This document shows positions 9,426 through 12,921 of a stretch of 12,921 nt of DNA, piece after piece. Source of the DNA: Hyphochytrium catenoides. Taxonomy: Eukaryota; Sar; Hyphochytriomycetes; Hyphochytriales; Hyphochytriaceae. The translations under genes were made by a program, and so were the position numbers. The notes beneath the pieces were generated by a model that saw only the letters and a list, made by a program, of their open reading frames with translations, did not search any database and was not told the origin of the DNA. The stretch's first letter is position 1. Every line of letters begins with the position of its first letter. Where the stretch lies: assembly GCA_900088475.1 (NCBI GenBank), contig FLMG01000570.1, positions 51,122 through 64,042 of the forward strand, in the 5' to 3' direction.

Positions 9426-11288
9426 ATGGCACTTCCAACGTTTCAGGTATGACTGAGACTTCTATTAGGATGCCTGCTGTCTGACGTTGTACTCATATCA
9501 TGACTCAGTGGCCTCACTTCCAAAGTCACTCACGGAGAAGGTCTATGAAGTGCTTAAGTTCCTGAAAGATGTGCCCATGCACAAACCTGTGGGGGCGGAG
9601 GAGATACTCACCGGAATTGGCATTGTAAGTGTACGGCGGAGCAGACTGCAGGCAAGCCCCATTAAGACGTTGACATGTTCACATTGTTCTTTTCTCACAG
9701 AATATTAACAATGATGCGGAGCTTCAGAAGAGGCTCCAGGAGAACCCAAAGGTTGTCTTTGCGAGTAACATGTATGCATATCAGGTAGCAACTATTCCTC
9801 TTTGAACACCCTTGTACTAGGCAATAAGAGTCTATCTTGCGTTCACTTGCAGGCTAAATATGATGTGAAGAATGTTCATCAGCTTCTCCAAGTGATAGAG
9901 AAGGTGAATGGTCGCTGGCCTCAGTCGCCGTATCTAAGGAGCTAATGTCTGCATGATTGTAGAATGGCAATGGTCTGCCTATGAAAGACTTGGAAGACTG
10001 TTATGTGGGCATTGACCAGGATATCCGAGTAAGTAGATATACTAGCTGGCATCATACTTTAATCAGCTAAACTTTCCCTTTAGAGCTTGCTTCAAGAGGG
10101 CAGTATCATTGCTGTGAGGACCGACTCCGGTGGCAGTGGGGAGCTCATCCTCTATCCACGAGGGCCAAAGTAAGCTTAACTGATGCATCTAGAGCTTTTT
10201 TGCGTCCATCGTGGTCATTGGCGTTATTATAGGTTTCTTTCGCAGCTTAGTGGCACGTTGTCCGTGGAGCCTGGTAGCAACATGAGTAAGACCACGTGCG
10301 ATCTCACAACAGAAGTCAGAAGAGGAGACGCCATCATGGTGATCTGGCAGCCTTTGGTACCTTATGTTTCTCGCTTCCTTGCTCATAGCGGCATGTTGTA
10401 GGTGGGCGAAAAATGGTTTCGTGTGTCACTGGCGCAGAAAGGCAGTCAGGTGGGTACCGTCCTAGGAGGTAATGATGCTTAGGGCTCAATCCTTTATGCT
10501 TTTAGGCTGAGCCGGGTCCCTCCATGACTCAGAGAAAGCTTGTGAACTCTAAAAAGTCAAAGTAAGACCTATAGAGTGTGTCATTTGAGTCCATTTGGCA
10601 AACTAACAGGGCTTATTTAGGTTCATCCATAACTTTGACGAGCAAAACCTGCCCCTAGATAATGTTTGGTCTTCTGGAGGTGGTGAGGTAAGAGTACTAT
10701 AGTGATAACATCATGCCAAACCCTCTTTAGGCACTTGACACTAATGGTGGTGATAGGATGGTCCGCTCTCGGGTCTAACAGCATTCAAGTTCGGTAAGTA
10801 GTAGCCATTGTTACCTGACACCTGCAGGCAACTCAAGAATACTGTTCCAAAGGTTGTACCAATGACTTAAGACAGTTGTGGGAGGACACCCTAGAGGGCT
10901 GGCCTCAAGACAGGTGCGAAAGCCCACTTTGGATTTTCCTTCCACGGCTTAAAAAGTGTCCTCATTATTGTGCTGTCCCAACATCAGAGCCACTCTCGAG
11001 GAGCAAATGGTACGGGCAGGTCTGACTTCTCAAGATGCTGTCAGTGTGCGACGACCAGTTCGAAAGGTAAGTGACCCGCAAGGAAGTCTAGGTCTTTGGA
11101 AGAAGGTTGACTGCCTCGCCACCTAGATGCGGAAGGATCCAGTGCGAAGGAACCAGAAGCAGAAGGGACAACGGAATATCAAACTCAGCAACGCTCATCT
11201 AATAGGGACAGAGCTTGGAAACCTTTTACAGTCTGGCGCGGATGGGGGCCATAGTCTGGGAGCAGCCCGCTTTGAGAAGCGGTCATAG
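9426..11288 (+). CDS. GTF2E2: Transcription initiation factor IIE subunit beta, with internal insertion
   Basis: TFIIE beta pairs with TFIIE alpha in the RNA polymerase II pre-initiation complex, helping recruit TFIIH and stabilise the open promoter. Fourteen exons: 9426-9446, 9526-9624, 9701-9784, 9853-9903, 9963-10028, 10084-10169, 10251-10338, 10402-10449, 10506-10561, 10621-10687, 10757-10793, 10853-10913, 10988-11066, 11127-11288; 1005 nt, 334 aa. Winged helix 1 (about 8-68) shows LTEKVYEVLKFLK, GAEEILTGIGI, LQENPKVVF and MYAYQAKYDVK. Winged helix 2 (about 69-135) shows VHQLLQVIEK, GLPMKDLEDCY and GSIIAVR..ELILYPRGP. The conserved end is NDLRQLWEDTL, then basic residues and NIKLSNAHLIGTEL, matching the K.TNAHL block of plant and animal orthologues. 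About residues 136-233 have no counterpart in the usual 275-290-aa protein. The first exon (MALPTFQ) is the least certain; the frame upstream of 9526 has no in-frame ATG, so some upstream exon is needed. The acceptors at 10251 and 10853 were chosen to keep frame and typical intron length. Confidence 0.92.
10251..10793 (+). other. Exons encoding the extra segment in TFIIE beta
   Basis: Exons 10251-10338, 10402-10449, 10506-10561, 10621-10687 and 10757-10793 encode roughly residues 136-235. The first half reads GTLSVEPGSN, DLTTEVRRGDAIM and VGEKWFRVS, alternating beta-strand-like runs with a GD turn. It resembles by eye the small beta-sandwich repeats common in surface and phage proteins (pattern GT.SV..GS....V..GD.I.VG...F.V). 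The second half (MTQRKLVNSKKSK, FIHNFDEQNLPLDNVW) looks like a flexible linker. The segment sits between the beta-wing of winged helix 2 and the helix NDLRQLW. No function is assigned. Confidence 0.6.
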
Positions 11289-11383
11289 GGATGGCACTAT
11301 CCTCAACAGGCTGAACTGGTGTATCATATGTAGATAGACGGTTTATAAATAACTTAAGAGGTATTGGCAAGGCCAGGCATGTG
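11289..11383. other. Convergent 3' spacer
   Basis: Only 95 bases separate the TFIIE beta stop (plus) from the stop of the next gene (minus). The 3' UTRs of the two genes therefore almost certainly overlap or abut. The minus-strand sequence contains TTTATAAAC-like AT-rich DNA near 11340-11350, but I cannot assign a polyadenylation signal. Confidence 0.6.
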
Positions 11384-12264
11384 CTACTTTGTAGATGCAG
11401 GCCTTGACGTGCACCCCCACTGCTCCATCTGCGCTTCCTGGAGCTGCCTAACCTTGCGCTCCTCTCGTTTGTGCGCTCTTGTGGCGTTTAGCTCATCCGC
11501 GTAGCGCCCTTGTAGGCTGTGGTACTTGCCGCTGCTTGTGAGCTGATGAGAAACCTCTTGGCAATGTCGCTTTCTTTCTTGTTCTTGCTCGAGAAACTAA
11601 GCAGACAGAGTAATGTAGGTATTCCATATAAACGCGCAGGTGAATATCAGGTTCTAACGAGATCCTCACCTTGCTTCGGGCCAAGGATGGGCTAAATGTG
11701 GAATTGAGGTCGAAGGTCTTTTCCATAAGATCCGGATGGACCGGCATCTCCAGGCGACCCAAGGCGCTCGGACGCTGTAGGGGAGAAATTATGTAGAGTA
11801 CAGGGTTATTTCTACGGAAGATCGCCCTCTCTCTATAATCTACAGCATACCTTATGTGGTTCCTGGTTCCTTTGCGACTCAAGCACGACCTGGAACTTCG
11901 TCTTTTTCAAAGTTGGCATTGGCTGCTTTGGCGGGAGAACTTCCGCCCTGTAGTTGTAAGCATATAAGGGGCTGTCATATGCTCCGATTGCCTTCTTTTC
12001 CCGCAGACACAGTTGCCTGGCTCCCGTGCTGTTATCCCAGTCCTTCTGCCTCAGACCCAACAAATCGGGCCTGGACGCCCGCTGGACACTCTTTTTGATT
12101 GCTAGCTTTTCTGACGGAATGCTCTCACGGTGAAAGACATGCTCCTTGGCAGAGTAGTTCACGTCACTTTTTATACTCCCGACCTGCAGCTTAGCTTTCA
12201 GATAGGTATGCGTTTCAGTGGTACCTCGGCCATCCGCCTCTTGGCCGTCCACTCTGCGTGACAT
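11384..12264 (-). CDS. Unrecognised basic 243-aa protein with coiled-coil-like tail
   Basis: Three exons (minus, 5' to 3'): 11851-12264 (138 codons), 11670-11774 (35 codons) and 11384-11596 (70 codons plus TAG). The introns are 76 and 73 nt with clean sites (AAG|GTATGC, CTACAG|; AAG|GTGAGG, CTTAG|). Every junction is phase 0. The start ATG at 12264 gives MSRRVDGQEADGRGTTE. The protein is basic and has no signal peptide or membrane segment. It contains YDSPLYAYNYRAEVLPP, PTLKKTKFQVVLESQRN and DLMEKTFDLNSTFSPSLARS. The tail (FLEQEQERKRHCQEV, then RAHKREERKVRQLQEAQMEQ) is charged and heptad-like. Short Tyr/Pro/Lys-rich repeats without a fold plus a coiled tail recall microtubule-associated or ciliary proteins, but that is only an impression. 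I do not recognise the family. It is convergent with TFIIE beta. Confidence 0.75.
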
Positions 12265-12921
12265 AGCCCTCACGTGACAGGGCCTCACCCTCTGAGGTCA
12301 CACTGCTTCCCGTGGAACCTATTCGAGTGTTGATGACTACCAGCAGTCCGACAAGGATGGACTGTAGACTCTACTAAAGTACTCCGAGCCTTGGGCAGCA
12401 TTCGCTTGACATGCCAATGCTCTACGCTGCTCGCTCTTGTTCTAAAGGAGGCCTCAAGTTTCAGTGCTCACTTTAGCGAGCTTGATCGCGGAGAACTCCA
12501 GCAATCTGACTACTATTTATCGCCATCCTGTAGGGCTTCAGTAGAACTATGTAACAGCAGATGAAGCTGGCTCAGCAAGCTGAGTGCATGAAGGGTAAAA
12601 CTCAAGGTAGTCCTGAGAGTAGTAGGCAGAACCATGATAACGCGAAATAGGGGGAAAGGAAACGACAATTACAGAACCCCCCTGGGAGCATAGGCCGACA
12701 AATGTCGTTTTGAAACTGTGTACGGATTCAATGAGCCAGGAAGGGACTAGGAAAATAAAGCGCGCGAAAGCACTAGGAACTACCTTTATTGTACGAGTAC
12801 AAGTGCGCCAGGGCGGTGCAAATTGTGCCACGGGGATTTTGACGTGTTTGGGGACCATGCGATGGTCTGCCTTAATTTAGCCCGTCGATGTATGACGGTA
12901 CGTCATGACGGCTTGCGGGAC
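12265..12921. other. Upstream region with no supported gene
   Basis: About 650 bases upstream of the 243-aa gene, presumably containing its promoter and 5' UTR. A 103-codon minus-strand frame at 12547-12858 starts with ATG but has no recognisable domain, and I do not join it to anything. Near the edge is a short palindrome, ATGACG-GTA-CGTCAT (12892-12906), followed by another ATGACGG. Confidence 0.45.

Noticed and set aside
12547-12858. Minus-strand 103-codon frame with hydrophobic stretches
   Set aside because: No motif, no flanking splice sites that join it to the 243-aa gene, and composition like translated noncoding DNA.
12892-12906. Palindrome ATGACG-GTA-CGTCAT
   Set aside because: Short and common by chance. 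It resembles a TGACG-type factor site, but nothing links it to a promoter in this window.

Overview
The window looks like nuclear DNA of a single-celled eukaryote with a compact, very intron-rich genome. Four protein genes can be assembled by joining short exons across GT-AG introns, most of them 54-81 nt long. My models need 31 introns in about 13 kb, and every exon join keeps frame. I see no operons, bacterial-type ribosome sites, rRNA, tRNA, CRISPR or recognisable transposon. I cannot place the lineage. A protist or alga is the natural reading; anything finer would be a guess.

Layout: (1) 1-136, minus: a small open frame running off the left edge, possibly an exon of another gene. (2) 764-4802, minus, 11 exons, about 999 aa: a DUF676/ROG1-type serine esterase (alpha/beta hydrolase). 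Its catalytic domain is interrupted by about 350 residues containing a DEP domain and a PH-like domain. The catalytic Ser lies before the insertion; the candidate Asp and His lie after it. This is the most unusual object here. (3) 4803-6621: about 1.8 kb with no convincing gene, which may hold the true 5' end of the esterase. (4) 6622-8269, minus, 7 exons, 421 aa: UDP-glucuronate decarboxylase (UDP-xylose synthase) with an N-terminal membrane anchor and coiled-coil-like stem. (5) 8270-9425: divergent intergenic region with a 12-nt inverted repeat and a run of three perfect 6-bp stem-loops. (6) 9426-11288, plus, 14 exons, about 334 aa: the beta subunit of general transcription factor TFIIE, with about 95 extra residues between its second winged helix and its C-terminal region. 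(7) 11384-12264, minus, 3 exons, 243 aa: an unrecognised basic protein with a coiled-coil-like tail, convergent with TFIIE beta. (8) 12265-12921: no supported gene.

The genes share no pathway. One acts in glycan precursor synthesis, one in transcription initiation, one in predicted membrane-lipid or ester hydrolysis, and one is unknown. They look like ordinary neighbours rather than a functional cluster. The novelty is in protein architecture: two conserved families carry large internal insertions, DEP+PH inside the esterase and a beta-rich-looking segment inside TFIIE beta.
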